Below are positions 32,290 to 41,720 of a stretch of DNA of 64,000 bases, in pieces. Source of the DNA: Pseudomonas viridiflava (GTDB taxonomy: Bacteria; Pseudomonadota; Gammaproteobacteria; Pseudomonadales; Pseudomonadaceae); contig NZ_UUON01000048.1 of NCBI RefSeq assembly GCF_900590885.1, positions 372,001 to 436,000 of the forward strand, read 5' to 3'. The position numbers and the translations under genes were made by a program. Within the stretch, counting starts at the first letter, position 1, and each line of letters begins with the position of its first letter. Under the pieces are notes generated by a model. The model was not told the DNA's origin and did not search any database. It worked only from the letters and a program-made list of their open reading frames with translations.

Positions 32290-34198
32290 TCTACGCAAGT
32301 CGATCAAGCTAGGACTCCAGGCGCTCTATAAAGAACCACCGCAAACAGCCGTCGAGTGGGCGGATAAGAACTTCTACATGTCGGCTGAGTCCTCCTACAA
32401 CGAAGGCAAGTGGACGACCGAGCCGTTCCAGGTCGCAATCCTGAACAGCATGGGCAACGACCTGATCAACGTCGTCAACTTCATCAAGTCGGCGCGGATC
32501 GGCTACACCAAGCTGTTGATGGCGAACATCGGTTACAAGATTCAGCACAAGCGCCGCAACGTGATGATGTGGAGTCCGACGGACCCAGACGCCGAGGACA
32601 TCAGCAAGAGCCATGTCAACGGCATGATCCGCGACGTCCCGGCGGTAGGCGACCTGGCCCCGTGGTTCGGGCGCAAGCACAGCGATAACACCCTAGACCA
32701 GAAGATATTCGCCAACCGCCGCACACTCTGGATCCGCGGCGGCAAGGCTTCGCGCAACTACCGCGAGAAGTCAGCTGACGAGGTGATCTACGACGAGTTG
32801 TCCAACTTCGACGAGAGCGTCGAAGGGGAGGGCTCTCCGATCACCCTGGGTGACAAGCGCCTCAATGGTGCGATCTACCCTAAGTCGATTCGTGGTTCAA
32901 CGCCAAAGCGTGTCGGCTCCTGCCAGATCACCAAGGCGGTCGAAGAGTCGCCCTACCTGCTGAAGTTTCACATCGACTGCCCGCACTGCCACCAAGAGCA
33001 GACGCTCAAATGGGGCGGCAAGGATTGCGAATTCGGCCTGAAGTGGGAAAAGAACGCACTCGGCGAGGCGGAAAAAGCTTGGTACTTGTGCGAGCACGCA
33101 GCCTGCGTGATCTGGCACAACGAGATGGTCGAGGCGTCGAAGACCGGTCGCTGGATCTGCGAGCACACCGGCATCTGGACCCGTGACGGGATGGACTGGT
33201 TTGGGGTTGACGGCGAAATTATGCGTACCCCGCGTTCTGTCAGCTTCAGCATCTGGGCGATTTACAGCACCTGGAGTACCTGGCTCAGCCTGGCGGAAGA
33301 GTGGCTGAAGGTGAAAGGCGATGTCTCAAAGCTGATCACCTTCATGAACACTACGCGCGGCGAAACGTGGGACGACGACCAGGGCGAGAAGCTCGACTCC
33401 GAAGTTCTGTACGGGCGCCGCGAAGTCTATCCGCAGGTTCCGGCCCTTGGGCTTGTTCTTGTTGGTGGCATCGATACCCAGGACGACCGTTTCGAGGGGC
33501 GTGTCTGGGCGTTCGGCCCAGGCGAGGAGGCATGGCTGGTCCATCGTTTCATTCTGATGGGCGACCCGGCCAGCGAAGAGCTTCGCCGCAAGGTGGGGCT
33601 GGAGTTGCACCGGCAATTCACCCGGGTTGACGGCACCGTCATGAAGGTTGAGCGCTGGACGTGGGACGCCGGCGGCCACTATGCCGACGAGGTGTACGCC
33701 GAAAGCCGTAAGCATGGCGTGCACTGGGTCGTGCCAATCCGTGGTGCGACCATCTACGGCAAGCCGATCGCGAACTTCCCGCGCACGAAGAACAAGGTGC
33801 ACAAGGTCTTCCTCACCGAGGTGGGCACCGACAACGCCAAAGAGTTGCTGTACAGCCGCATGGTGCTCCCTGTCGATACGGCTGCCTCACAGGCAGGCGT
33901 GTCTCAGCCAGGCGTTGTTCACCTTCCGGCAAATGACACGATCTGCGATGAGTCGGAGGTCAAGCAACTCACCTCAGAAAAGAAAAAGGCAGCCATATCC
34001 AAAGGCAAGCGCGTGATGCGCTGGGACAGCGGTGGTCGACGAAACGAGGCTCTCGACTGCTTCGTGTACGCGCTCGCTGCCCTGCGCATCTGCCAGCAAC
34101 GGTTCGGGCTTGATCTCGATCTTCTGGTTGCTGCTGTCACGGGCGGCAATGAACCCGACACGGAAGAGCGACCGCGGAAGAAATCCACATTCTGGTAG
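32261..34198 (+). CDS. Terminase large subunit (GpA family)
   Basis: 645 aa, usual length. The ATPase half has FIKSARIGYTKLLMANIGYK and SADEVIYDELSNFDESVEGE (Walker B). The C-terminal nuclease half has VLVGGIDTQDDRFEGRVWAF (catalytic Asp pair). Zinc-like cysteines (CPHCHQE, C..C) lie about residues 235-290. It translocates and cuts concatemeric DNA into the prohead. Confidence 0.95.
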   Translation: MSTLSPWLNDLRKSIKLGLQALYKEPPQTAVEWADKNFYMSAESSYNEGKWTTEPFQVAILNSMGNDLINVVNFIKSARIGYTKLLMANIGYKIQHKRRNVMMWSPTDPDAEDISKSHVNGMIRDVPAVGDLAPWFGRKHSDNTLDQKIFANRRTLWIRGGKASRNYREKSADEVIYDELSNFDESVEGEGSPITLGDKRLNGAIYPKSIRGSTPKRVGSCQITKAVEESPYLLKFHIDCPHCHQEQTLKWGGKDCEFGLKWEKNALGEAEKAWYLCEHAACVIWHNEMVEASKTGRWICEHTGIWTRDGMDWFGVDGEIMRTPRSVSFSIWAIYSTWSTWLSLAEEWLKVKGDVSKLITFMNTTRGETWDDDQGEKLDSEVLYGRREVYPQVPALGLVLVGGIDTQDDRFEGRVWAFGPGEEAWLVHRFILMGDPASEELRRKVGLELHRQFTRVDGTVMKVERWTWDAGGHYADEVYAESRKHGVHWVVPIRGATIYGKPIANFPRTKNKVHKVFLTEVGTDNAKELLYSRMVLPVDTAASQAGVSQPGVVHLPANDTICDESEVKQLTSEKKKAAISKGKRVMRWDSGGRRNEALDCFVYALAALRICQQRFGLDLDLLVAAVTGGNEPDTEERPRKKSTFW

Positions 34199-34206
34199 CG
34201 AGACTT

Positions 34207-34416
34207 ATGGCTTTCACAATCGAGCAGTACCAGGCCTTGCAGGCGGCCATCGCCGAAGGCGCGCTGTCCGTCCGCTACGCCGACAAAAGCGTTACCTACC
34301 GGTCACTCGACGAGATGATCCGGATCCTCAAGCTGATGGCAACCGAACTGGGGCTGAATGCATGTAACGACGGCGGTCGCCGTTATACCTCGTTTTCGAA
34401 AGGATACTGCCCATGA
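34207..34416 (+). CDS. gpW-like head-tail joining protein
   Basis: 69 aa (MAFTIEQYQALQAAIAEGAL). The EGALSVRYADKSVTYRSLDE box is typical of gpW-family connector proteins placed between terminase and portal in lambda-type head modules. It stabilises packaged DNA. Coupled to the portal gene by ATGA. Confidence 0.82.
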   Translation: MAFTIEQYQALQAAIAEGALSVRYADKSVTYRSLDEMIRILKLMATELGLNACNDGGRRYTSFSKGYCP

Positions 34417-35936
34417 GCATGCTCGACAGCCTGTTTCCTGGGTTCGCCGCTAAGCGATCAGATGCGCGCCTTAAAAAGCTCCGCACTGAAATGACCATGG
34501 ACGTGATCAAGCGTCGCTTCGAGGGTGCGGCGGGCGGTCGGAGGAATGATGGATGGCGTACCAGCGGTACTGACGCAAACGCCGAGAATGCGCCGGCGTT
34601 GGCCAAGCTTCGTAACCGCGCGCGGGACCAGCGCCGGAACAACCCTTTTGCCGAGCGCGCCATCACCGGTATTGCCGATAACGTGGTTGGGGCGGGGATA
34701 GTTCCGCTGCCGTTGGCCAAGCGTGATCGAGACGGCGTGAAGCTGATGGACCTTTGGCAGGCGTGGGCAGAGACAACCGCCTGCGATGCTGATGGGCTGG
34801 AGGATTTCTACGGCCTGCAGCACATGATCATGGAGGCAGTAGCCGAAAGTGGCGAGTGCTTAATTCGCCGCCGGCGCCGGTTCAGCTCCGATGGTCTGCC
34901 GGTTCCGGTCCAGCTTCAGGTAATGGAGGCCGATTTTCTCGACGAGTCGAAGGCCGCTATAGTTGGGCTCAACCGCATTATTCAAGGCATCGAGTTCGAC
35001 GCACTTGGTAAGCGAGTCGCCTATTGGTTGTTTGATGAACACCCCGGCGCAAACGTTGCTTGGGGTTCGCTCCAATCTCGTCGGGTTCCCGCGGAAGACG
35101 TGATTCATGTGTTCTTCCGGAAGAGACCGGGGCAGGCCCGAGGCTACACCTGGCTGGCGCCGGTGATTCAGCGCATGCGCAACTTTGATGAAATGGAAGA
35201 CGCGGTGATGGAGCAGGCAAAGATAGCCGCCTGCTTCGCTGGATTCATAACCAAAGACCCAGACAACAGCCCTCATGGCACCACGAAACGCCCGCCACTG
35301 ATTGACCGCATGGAGCCGGGAATGCTTCAGGAACTGTCGACTGGGGAGGAGGTGAGTTTCGGCACACCGCCGACCTTCAACGGCTATGCGCCTTATTCAT
35401 TGCAGGCACTTCACGCAATTGCTGTGGGTCTCGGCGTTCCCTACGAGCTGCTCACCGGCGACCTCAAAGGGGTCAACTTTTCCAGCGGTCGTATGGGGTG
35501 GTTGAACTTCGCTCGCCGGGTCGACGTTTGGCAGTGGCGCATGTTGATACCTCAGCTGTGCGATCAGGTTTGGCGCTGGTTCATGGAAGCGCAGGTGCTT
35601 CTCCCTGGTGGCGTCACCGACGACGTGAAGGCCTATTGGGTCCCACCTCGCCGCGACATGGTCGACCCGAAGTCGGAAACAGAGAACGTCATCACTCGCG
35701 TGCGCAACGGCCTCACGACCTGGCCAGACGCGCTGCGCGAACTTGGCATCACCGACCCCAAGCGGCACGCCGAACAAATCAAGAAAGCAAACGACATGAT
35801 CGACGAGTACGGGTTGGTGCTGGACTGCGACCCGCGCCGAGTAGCGGCCGCAGGTTCGCCGAGTCAGCCACCATCAAACGAAGAGAAACCAGACGATGCC
35901 AACTCCGAACCAGGTGATGACACGCAAGACACATGA
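34413..35936 (+). CDS. Portal protein (lambda family)
   Basis: 507 aa. Characteristic stretches: NNPFAERAITGIADNVVGAG, GYTWLAPVIQRMRNFDEMED and LLTGDLKGVNFSSGRMGWLN. It forms the dodecameric vertex ring for DNA entry. The acidic tail overlaps the next gene by 41 bases, so the end is somewhat extended. Confidence 0.94.
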   Translation: MSMLDSLFPGFAAKRSDARLKKLRTEMTMDVIKRRFEGAAGGRRNDGWRTSGTDANAENAPALAKLRNRARDQRRNNPFAERAITGIADNVVGAGIVPLPLAKRDRDGVKLMDLWQAWAETTACDADGLEDFYGLQHMIMEAVAESGECLIRRRRRFSSDGLPVPVQLQVMEADFLDESKAAIVGLNRIIQGIEFDALGKRVAYWLFDEHPGANVAWGSLQSRRVPAEDVIHVFFRKRPGQARGYTWLAPVIQRMRNFDEMEDAVMEQAKIAACFAGFITKDPDNSPHGTTKRPPLIDRMEPGMLQELSTGEEVSFGTPPTFNGYAPYSLQALHAIAVGLGVPYELLTGDLKGVNFSSGRMGWLNFARRVDVWQWRMLIPQLCDQVWRWFMEAQVLLPGGVTDDVKAYWVPPRRDMVDPKSETENVITRVRNGLTTWPDALRELGITDPKRHAEQIKKANDMIDEYGLVLDCDPRRVAAAGSPSQPPSNEEKPDDANSEPGDDTQDT

Positions 35937-37905
35937 GACGCCGATGCTCAGCCTGCGTGCTGCCGTTCGGCCTGGCTCGGTCGATATTGACGCACGAACC
36001 GTCGAACTGACTTGGACGACCGGCGCTAAAGGCCGGCGCTGGTCGTGGGATGTCGGCAGTTACATGGAAGAGCTTGATGTCAGCGAGGGCGCGGTTCGCC
36101 TTGATCGGCTCAACAACGGCGCGCCCTTGCTCGACACCCACAACCAGTACCAACTGAGTGCGGTACTCGCCGTGGTAGAGCGAGCTTGGCTCGATGGTGG
36201 CGAAGGTCATGCATTGGTCAGGTTCAGCAAACGTGAAGATGCTGACGTGGTCTTCAAGGACGTTGTGGACGGCATCCTTCGGAACATTAGCGTCGGCTAC
36301 GCGGTGCACCGGTACGAAGTCGTGGAGGAGGAAGACGACAAGCTCCCCACTTACCGTGCTGTCGATTGGGAGCCATTGGAGCTGTCTCTGGTCCCGATCG
36401 GCTTCGATGACGGCGCAAAGGTGCGTAGCGCCAAAACCCCGGCCGAGTACGAAGGCCAACGATTCCATACGATTTTTGAAGTTCGGTCGGCGGTTGAGCC
36501 GATCGTAGAACCGGCCGCCGTGCCTATTATCCAAGAGGAAGTTGCAATGACCGAAGAAGAGAAGCGTGCGGCCGACGAGAAGCTTCGCCGTGAGTCGGCT
36601 GAAGAAGAGCGTAAGCGCAGCCTGACCATTCGCACCATGGCTCGCAAGGTTGGTCTCGATGATGAAGCGGTCGTCGAAGATTTGATCGCTCGCGGTGTTT
36701 CCGTGAGCGATGCGAGCGCAGCACTGATCGATGCCGTGGCCGAGCGCCAGAACAAAGATCAGCCACAAACCCGCAACAGCCAGCCAACCACCGTGAACGG
36801 TGGCCAGGATGTCGCCATCCTGAACGCCAAGCGCTCTGCCATGCAGAACGCTTTGCTGCACCGCTGCGACACCACCGTAAAGCTGGAAGACGCTGGCCGC
36901 GAGTTCCGTGGCATGCGCCTGGTGGACATGGCTCGTGAGTTCGTCGAGATGGCTGGCGGTAACGCGCGGGGCATGACACCGCAGGAACTGGCCCGCGCAG
37001 CATTGGGCTGTGATCGCCAAGCAGTGCGCGCCGCCGGCATGCACAGCACCAGCGACTTCCCGCTGCTGCTCGGCAGCACTGTGAACCGCACTCTGCGTGA
37101 TGCTTACGCAAATGCCCCTCAAACCTGGCGCCCGCTGGGCCGTCAGACCACGGTACCGGATTTCCGCGCCGTAACCCGCGCAGCTCTGGGTGATATCTCA
37201 GCACTGGAAGCTGTCAAAGAACACGGCGAGTACAAGTACGGCACGCTGTCCGAGGACGGGGCGCCTATCAAAGTCGCCAAGTTCGGCAAGATCATCGCAC
37301 TCACCTGGGAAACCATCGTGAACGATGACCTTGGCGCGCTCACCCGCATCCCGGCTGCGCTGGGTAATGCGGCGGCCGCGACTGAGTCGAATGTGGTTTG
37401 GGCCCTGTTGTTGGGTAACCCGAACTTCGCTGATGGTGTACCGTTTTACGACGCAAGCCACGGCAACGTTGCGGGCAGTGGCGGTGCGATCAACACCACT
37501 ACCTTGGCTGCCGCTCGCGCCTCCATGCGCAAGCAAAAATCCAAAGCTGGCGAGTTTCTCAACCTGTCGCCGGAGTTCCTGGTGGTTGGTCCGGATAAGG
37601 AGCTGGAAGCCTTCCAGTTCACCAGCTCGGTTTACGTGCCGGCGAAGAACGCGGACATCAACGATGTGCGCAACGCCTCCCTGACTGTGATCGTCGACGC
37701 CCGCATCACTGGTAACCAGTGGTACTTGTTCGCTGCGCCAGGTTCCATCGACACCTTTGAATACGCCTACCTCGAGGGCGAGCAGGGCGTGTTCACTGAA
37801 ACCCGCGAGGGCTTCGAAGTAGACGGCATGGAAATCAAAGCCCGCCTGGTGTTCGGCGCCGGCTGGATCGACTACCGCGGCGCATACAAGAACCCGGGCG
37901 CTTAA
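35896..37905 (+). CDS. Prohead protease / major capsid protein fusion
   Basis: 669 aa. Residues 15-190 resemble the S78/HK97-type prohead protease: LDTHNQYQLSAVLAVVERAW (catalytic His region) and NISVGYAVHRYEV (catalytic Ser). A charged delta-like linker (about 215-290, glutamate/arginine rich) follows. Residues 330-669 are the HK97-fold major capsid protein (FPLLLGSTVNRTLRDAYANA, YFDADHGN-like PFYDASHGNVAG). Maturation must release the capsid subunit from protease and scaffold. Confidence 0.88.
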   Translation: MPTPNQVMTRKTHETPMLSLRAAVRPGSVDIDARTVELTWTTGAKGRRWSWDVGSYMEELDVSEGAVRLDRLNNGAPLLDTHNQYQLSAVLAVVERAWLDGGEGHALVRFSKREDADVVFKDVVDGILRNISVGYAVHRYEVVEEEDDKLPTYRAVDWEPLELSLVPIGFDDGAKVRSAKTPAEYEGQRFHTIFEVRSAVEPIVEPAAVPIIQEEVAMTEEEKRAADEKLRRESAEEERKRSLTIRTMARKVGLDDEAVVEDLIARGVSVSDASAALIDAVAERQNKDQPQTRNSQPTTVNGGQDVAILNAKRSAMQNALLHRCDTTVKLEDAGREFRGMRLVDMAREFVEMAGGNARGMTPQELARAALGCDRQAVRAAGMHSTSDFPLLLGSTVNRTLRDAYANAPQTWRPLGRQTTVPDFRAVTRAALGDISALEAVKEHGEYKYGTLSEDGAPIKVAKFGKIIALTWETIVNDDLGALTRIPAALGNAAAATESNVVWALLLGNPNFADGVPFYDASHGNVAGSGGAINTTTLAAARASMRKQKSKAGEFLNLSPEFLVVGPDKELEAFQFTSSVYVPAKNADINDVRNASLTVIVDARITGNQWYLFAAPGSIDTFEYAYLEGEQGVFTETREGFEVDGMEIKARLVFGAGWIDYRGAYKNPGA

Positions 37906-37930
37906 GCCCTGCGTTCGATCCAACCCCAAA

Positions 37931-37955
37931 AGGGCGCCGTGTGGCGCCCTTTTTG
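37931..37955 (+). terminator. Terminator after the capsid gene
   Basis: AGGGCGCC-GTGT-GGCGCCCT and a T-tract form a perfect 8-bp stem. It probably lowers expression of downstream genes relative to capsid. Confidence 0.8.
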
Positions 37956-37988
37956 TTTTTCAGTTCTTGTCTCTAAAGGGGACCTTGC

Positions 37989-38342
37989 ATGAAGACTTTC
38001 ATCCAGCACGGCGACTGCCTGACTGTTCCAGCACCAGCCGGCGGCACTGTTTCGGGCGAGCTCTACAAAGTCGGTTCGATTGTCGGCGTGGCTGCTACCA
38101 CCGAAGCAGCCGCTGCACCGGTGGTGCTCAAGCTCGACGGCGTGTTCGGCCTGAACAAAATCAGCGCCCAGGCCTGGGCAATCGGTGACCCGATCTACAT
38201 GAACACCACCAGCCGTGCTCTGACGAACGTGTCGGCTACCGGCCTGGTGTTGGTGGGTATGGCGACTGAGGTTGCCGCTAACCCATCCGCCACCGGCGCC
38301 TGCCGCCTGAACGGCGTATCCGCGCCGGCGGCGGTGGCGTAA
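37989..38342 (+). CDS. DUF2190-family capsid decoration protein
   Basis: 117 aa, alanine- and valine-rich beta protein: GDCLTVPAPAGGTVSGELYK and ALTNVSATGLVLVGMATEVA are typical of DUF2190, which covers capsid surface or stabilising proteins next to the major capsid gene. AAAGGGGACC precedes the ATG. Confidence 0.85.
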   Translation: MKTFIQHGDCLTVPAPAGGTVSGELYKVGSIVGVAATTEAAAAPVVLKLDGVFGLNKISAQAWAIGDPIYMNTTSRALTNVSATGLVLVGMATEVAANPSATGACRLNGVSAPAAVA

Positions 38343-38690
38343 ATGGGCTGGGCCTCAATGGCCCAGCGCATGCTCGGCGTTTCGATCCGCGCCTTCAGTG
38401 AGCCGACAGCAGCGCTTGATCCATTGGGCGCTGTGTACTGGCTGACAGATGGTGTTGCGCCTGGTGTGCCGCTGGCACAGGCGGTGTTCGATAGTGCCCA
38501 CGTTACCGTCGATCCTGAGACTGGCGCGCCGGTGTCCTCTAACAACCCCGTCCTCGGGGTTCGGGTCATTGACTTGCCGAACGAACCTACGAACCAGGAT
38601 CGCGTCCAGGCGCGGGGTGTTTTATACAAAATCCATGACGTGCAGGCCGACGGCGTGGCGGGTGTGACGCTGTTCCTTCGCAAGGTTTGA
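38343..38690 (+). CDS. Head completion / head-tail connector protein
   Basis: 115 aa. ATG 38343 directly abuts the previous stop. Beta-rich (VTVDPETGAPVSSNNPVLGV) and similar in size and order to lambda FII-like head-tail joining proteins. Assignment rests mainly on gene order. Confidence 0.62.
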   Translation: MGWASMAQRMLGVSIRAFSEPTAALDPLGAVYWLTDGVAPGVPLAQAVFDSAHVTVDPETGAPVSSNNPVLGVRVIDLPNEPTNQDRVQARGVLYKIHDVQADGVAGVTLFLRKV

Positions 38691-38692
38691 AT

Positions 38693-39247
38693 ATGGCTCA
38701 CCCACGAGAACTGATCCGCAAGCAGGCCGTCGCGGTGCTGCTGGGTGCCACCAATGCGGGGGCAAGCGTTTATGCCAGCCGGGTGGCGCCGCTCATTTCC
38801 AACGGCTGGCAGAGCGAGTTGCCGGCGATCATCGTTTACACGATGGACGAAACGGCAGAGATCTTTAACCAGGCTCCCAGGGAATACAGGCGCCGCGTGG
38901 AGCTGGTGGTGGAAATACACGCCGAAGGCAACGAAGCGTTGGATGACACCCTCGACACGCTGGCTCGCCAGGTAGAGCGCCTCTTGCTCATGGACGACAC
39001 GCTCGGCGATACGGTGAATGACCTGCAGTACGTGCGCTCGCGCATGGTTCTGCTGGATCAGTCGGAGCACCTGACGGGCGCGTGCCGCCTCATCTTCGGC
39101 GCTGAATATTTTGATCGTCACCCTGACGACCTGTTCAACCAAAGCCTGCCAGACCTGAAGTCGGTTAAAACCGAATACAGCCTGGGCAACGCGCAGCCGA
39201 ATTCGGCTGATCGCGCACAAACCATCATCGAGGACCTGAATCCATGA
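38693..39247 (+). CDS. Minor tail protein U-like / tail terminator
   Basis: Start at ATG 38693, 184 aa. The sequence ASRVAPLISNGWQSELPAII and the EIHAEG...LDDTLDTLARQVERL helix resemble gpU-type tail terminators, which cap the tube and join it to the head. Overlaps the next gene by ATGA. Confidence 0.65.
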   Translation: MAHPRELIRKQAVAVLLGATNAGASVYASRVAPLISNGWQSELPAIIVYTMDETAEIFNQAPREYRRRVELVVEIHAEGNEALDDTLDTLARQVERLLLMDDTLGDTVNDLQYVRSRMVLLDQSEHLTGACRLIFGAEYFDRHPDDLFNQSLPDLKSVKTEYSLGNAQPNSADRAQTIIEDLNP

Positions 39248-39432
39248 CCACGCGCGTGCTCGTGAAACCGGCCGAGGGCCGCCTGGTGCGTCACCCCGAC
39301 ACCTATGAACAGATCAAGCCAGAAGGCTTGCCTGTGGAACTCAACAGTTACTGGATCCGCAAGGAAAAGGCCGGTGACGTCGTCATCAAAGAGGCTGTAG
39401 TACCGGCCGAAACCAAGGGTGAAAAACAATGA
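39244..39432 (+). CDS. DUF2635-family small tail protein
   Basis: 62 aa: VLVKPAEGRLVRHPDTYEQI is the DUF2635 signature (Mu gp38-like), regularly placed right before the sheath gene in Mu-type contractile tails. ATGA overlaps on both sides. Confidence 0.8.
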   Translation: MTTRVLVKPAEGRLVRHPDTYEQIKPEGLPVELNSYWIRKEKAGDVVIKEAVVPAETKGEKQ

Positions 39433-40901
39433 CCATCGGAATGGATACGATTCCTGGTGCCGGCGCGCTTCGCAAGCCTGGTGTCTACAGCGAGATCGAC
39501 AACAGCAAGGCGGTGCGCGGCCCTCAGCCGGTCAGCTACCGTCGTCTGCTGATTGGTCAGAAGCTGGCCGCCGGCGCTGCCGCTGCCAATACCCTGATCC
39601 GCATCACCAGCCCGGCCCAGGCAGACGTTCAGTTCGGGAAGGGCTCGATGCTGGCTGGCATGGTTCGCGCGGCGATGGCGATCGATACCTATACCGAGCT
39701 GCAAGTGATGCCGGTGGTTGATAATCCAGCAGGCGTAGCAGCCGCCGCCACGCTGGCGTTCACCGGCCCCGCCACAGCATCCGGCACCATTGAGCTGATG
39801 ATCGCCGGGCGCCGCGTTTCTGTAGGCGTGATCAGTGCCGACACCGCAACCGTCATCGCGGCATCTGTAGTCGCCGCTATCACCGCCGCAGATGACATGC
39901 CAGTAACGGCCACCGCCGCGACAGGCACCGTTACGCTGACCAGTCGCCACAAAGGCGAGGCCGGCAACAGCTTGAACGCCCGTGTGAACTACTACACCGG
40001 CCAGGTACTGCCTTCCGGTGTCGCGGTCACCATCAGCGCCTTCACCGGCGGCTCTGGAAACCCAGACCTGGGTTCGGCGCTGGCGGCTCTGGGTGATGAG
40101 TGGTTCCAGGTATGGGGGCTGGCATATACTGACGCAGCCACCCTGGCGACGGTGAAGACTGAACTGAACAGCCGATTTGCCTGGGATCGAGAAATCGAGG
40201 CCCACGCCTTCACCGCGTCGCGCGGCACTCAAGGCTCCCTCGCAACCCTTGGCAAAAGTCACAACAGTCAGCACCTGGTCATCATGATGGCCAACGACGA
40301 ACCGATGCCGGCTTACGAGAAGGCTGCCGAGACAATGGCGATCGCGGCTCTCTACGCAGCCATCGACCCTGCCCGACCAATCCAGAATCTTCAGTACGCA
40401 TGGTGCCTCGCGCCCGCCACTGCCGACAAGTTCACCAGCCAGGAACAGAACCTGTTGCTGTTCGATGGTATCGCGACCAGCAAGGTCAACAACGACGGAA
40501 CCATGGTCGTTGATCGACTGATCACCACCTACAGAACAAACACCGCCGGCGGTACTGACATCAGCTACCTGGACAGCGAAACCCTGTTCACCCTGATGTA
40601 CATCCGCCACGACTGGCGCGACTACATCCTGCGCAAGTACCCGCGGCACAAGCTTGCCAACGATGGCACGCGCTACGGCGTCGGGCAGCCAGTGGTAACA
40701 CCGGTGGTGATGAAGGCCGAGGCGGTCTCGAAGTTCCGTGAGTGGGAGCGTCTGGGGCTGGTGGAGAACATGGAAGACTTCAAGGCCAACCTGATCGCCG
40801 AGCGTAACGAGAGCGACCCAAATCGCCTGGATCTGCTGATCCCGCCTGACTTGGTCAACCAGCTGCGAATCGTCGCCAACAAAATTCAGTTCCGCCTGTA
40901 A
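39429..40901 (+). CDS. Tail sheath protein
   Basis: 490 aa, typical sheath length (Mu gpL-like). It opens with PGAGALRKPGVYSEIDNSKA and has the conserved C-terminal domain (NFYNRL-type LFTLMYIRHDWRDYILRKYP, then PVVTPVVMKAEAVSKFREWE). Its presence shows a contractile tail. Confidence 0.93.
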   Translation: MTIGMDTIPGAGALRKPGVYSEIDNSKAVRGPQPVSYRRLLIGQKLAAGAAAANTLIRITSPAQADVQFGKGSMLAGMVRAAMAIDTYTELQVMPVVDNPAGVAAAATLAFTGPATASGTIELMIAGRRVSVGVISADTATVIAASVVAAITAADDMPVTATAATGTVTLTSRHKGEAGNSLNARVNYYTGQVLPSGVAVTISAFTGGSGNPDLGSALAALGDEWFQVWGLAYTDAATLATVKTELNSRFAWDREIEAHAFTASRGTQGSLATLGKSHNSQHLVIMMANDEPMPAYEKAAETMAIAALYAAIDPARPIQNLQYAWCLAPATADKFTSQEQNLLLFDGIATSKVNNDGTMVVDRLITTYRTNTAGGTDISYLDSETLFTLMYIRHDWRDYILRKYPRHKLANDGTRYGVGQPVVTPVVMKAEAVSKFREWERLGLVENMEDFKANLIAERNESDPNRLDLLIPPDLVNQLRIVANKIQFRL

Positions 40902-40924
40902 CGGCGATTGCCAGGAGAAAGAAC

Positions 40925-41293
40925 ATGGCCGGAAAAAACCGTATTGGCGGTCTCATCGCCTTGAAGGTCAACGGCGATATTTACTTCGCCAAGGGCGCTT
41001 TCACTTACAACCTCGGCAAGCCCAAGCGCGAAGGTGTGGTGGGCTCCGACGTTGTCCACGGCTACAAGGAAACCCCTCAGATTCCATTTATTGAGGGTGA
41101 GATCACCGATCGCAACGAGCTGAGTCTTGAAGATCTGGTCACGCTCGATGACGCAACCATCACGCTGGAACTCGCCAACGGCAAGGTCATCACCCTGAGT
41201 GAGGCCTGGTACGCAGGAGAGGGCACCGGCAACACCGAAGAAGGCAACATCGCTTGCCGCTTCGAAGGCATCTCTGCCGAGGAAATCTCGTAA
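40925..41293 (+). CDS. Tail tube protein
   Basis: 122 aa after AGGAGAAAGAAC. AGKNRIGGLIALKVNGDIYF and GYKETPQIPFIEGEITDRNE are typical of Mu gpM-like tube proteins (PF10618). The protein forms the inner tube that the sheath drives through the envelope. Confidence 0.9.
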   Translation: MAGKNRIGGLIALKVNGDIYFAKGAFTYNLGKPKREGVVGSDVVHGYKETPQIPFIEGEITDRNELSLEDLVTLDDATITLELANGKVITLSEAWYAGEGTGNTEEGNIACRFEGISAEEIS

Positions 41294-41595
41294 TGGCAAA
41301 GGAAAAAACGATTCAACTCGCCGAGCAAATCACCTTCGGCAAGGACACGTTCAGTGAGCTGACCGTGACCCGCAAGCTGAAATACCTGCGTGGCCATGCT
41401 TTGCGTATCACTTCCGATGGCAAGGGTAACGGCGGCGCGGACATGGACTTCGCCACGCTGATTGACCTCGGCGCCAAGATGGTTGGCCACCCCCCTGCGT
41501 TGCTCGACGAGCTGAGCGAGGACGATCAAGCCGCCGTCATCGGCGAGGCCCGGGATTTTTTGCTGAAGCACCTCGGGGGTGGGAAGGAGGCGTAA
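41293..41595 (+). CDS. Tail assembly chaperone (gp41-like)
   Basis: Start at ATG 41293, overlapping the tube stop by one base; 100 aa. Matches the PF10109-type chaperone located between tube and tape measure (LTVTRKLKYLRGHALRITSD). A downstream 35-codon frame in -1 register probably corresponds to the E' extension. Confidence 0.8.
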   Translation: MAKEKTIQLAEQITFGKDTFSELTVTRKLKYLRGHALRITSDGKGNGGADMDFATLIDLGAKMVGHPPALLDELSEDDQAAVIGEARDFLLKHLGGGKEA

Positions 41596-41612
41596 CCGTC
41601 GTCGTCAAAGTT

Positions 41613-41720
41613 ATGAGCGTTCAGCCGTCGGAAGTCATGGAAATGGATTTCGACGAGCTGAACTGGTGGCTTGAGCGCACCGAGGAGTGGGTTGGATGGC
41701 AGACAAAGGATACTCCCTAA
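41613..41720 (+). CDS. GpE-like tail chaperone extension, 35 aa
   Basis: MSVQPSEVMEMDFDELNWWL continues to a TAA at 41720, overlapping the tape-measure start. The DELNWWLERTEEW motif resembles P2 E'-type proteins. Its frame is -1 relative to the chaperone and stays open upstream of the chaperone stop, so a frameshift fusion is possible. No perfect slippery heptamer is seen; the closest is the G-run near 41573. Confidence 0.6.
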   Translation: MSVQPSEVMEMDFDELNWWLERTEEWVGWQTKDTP

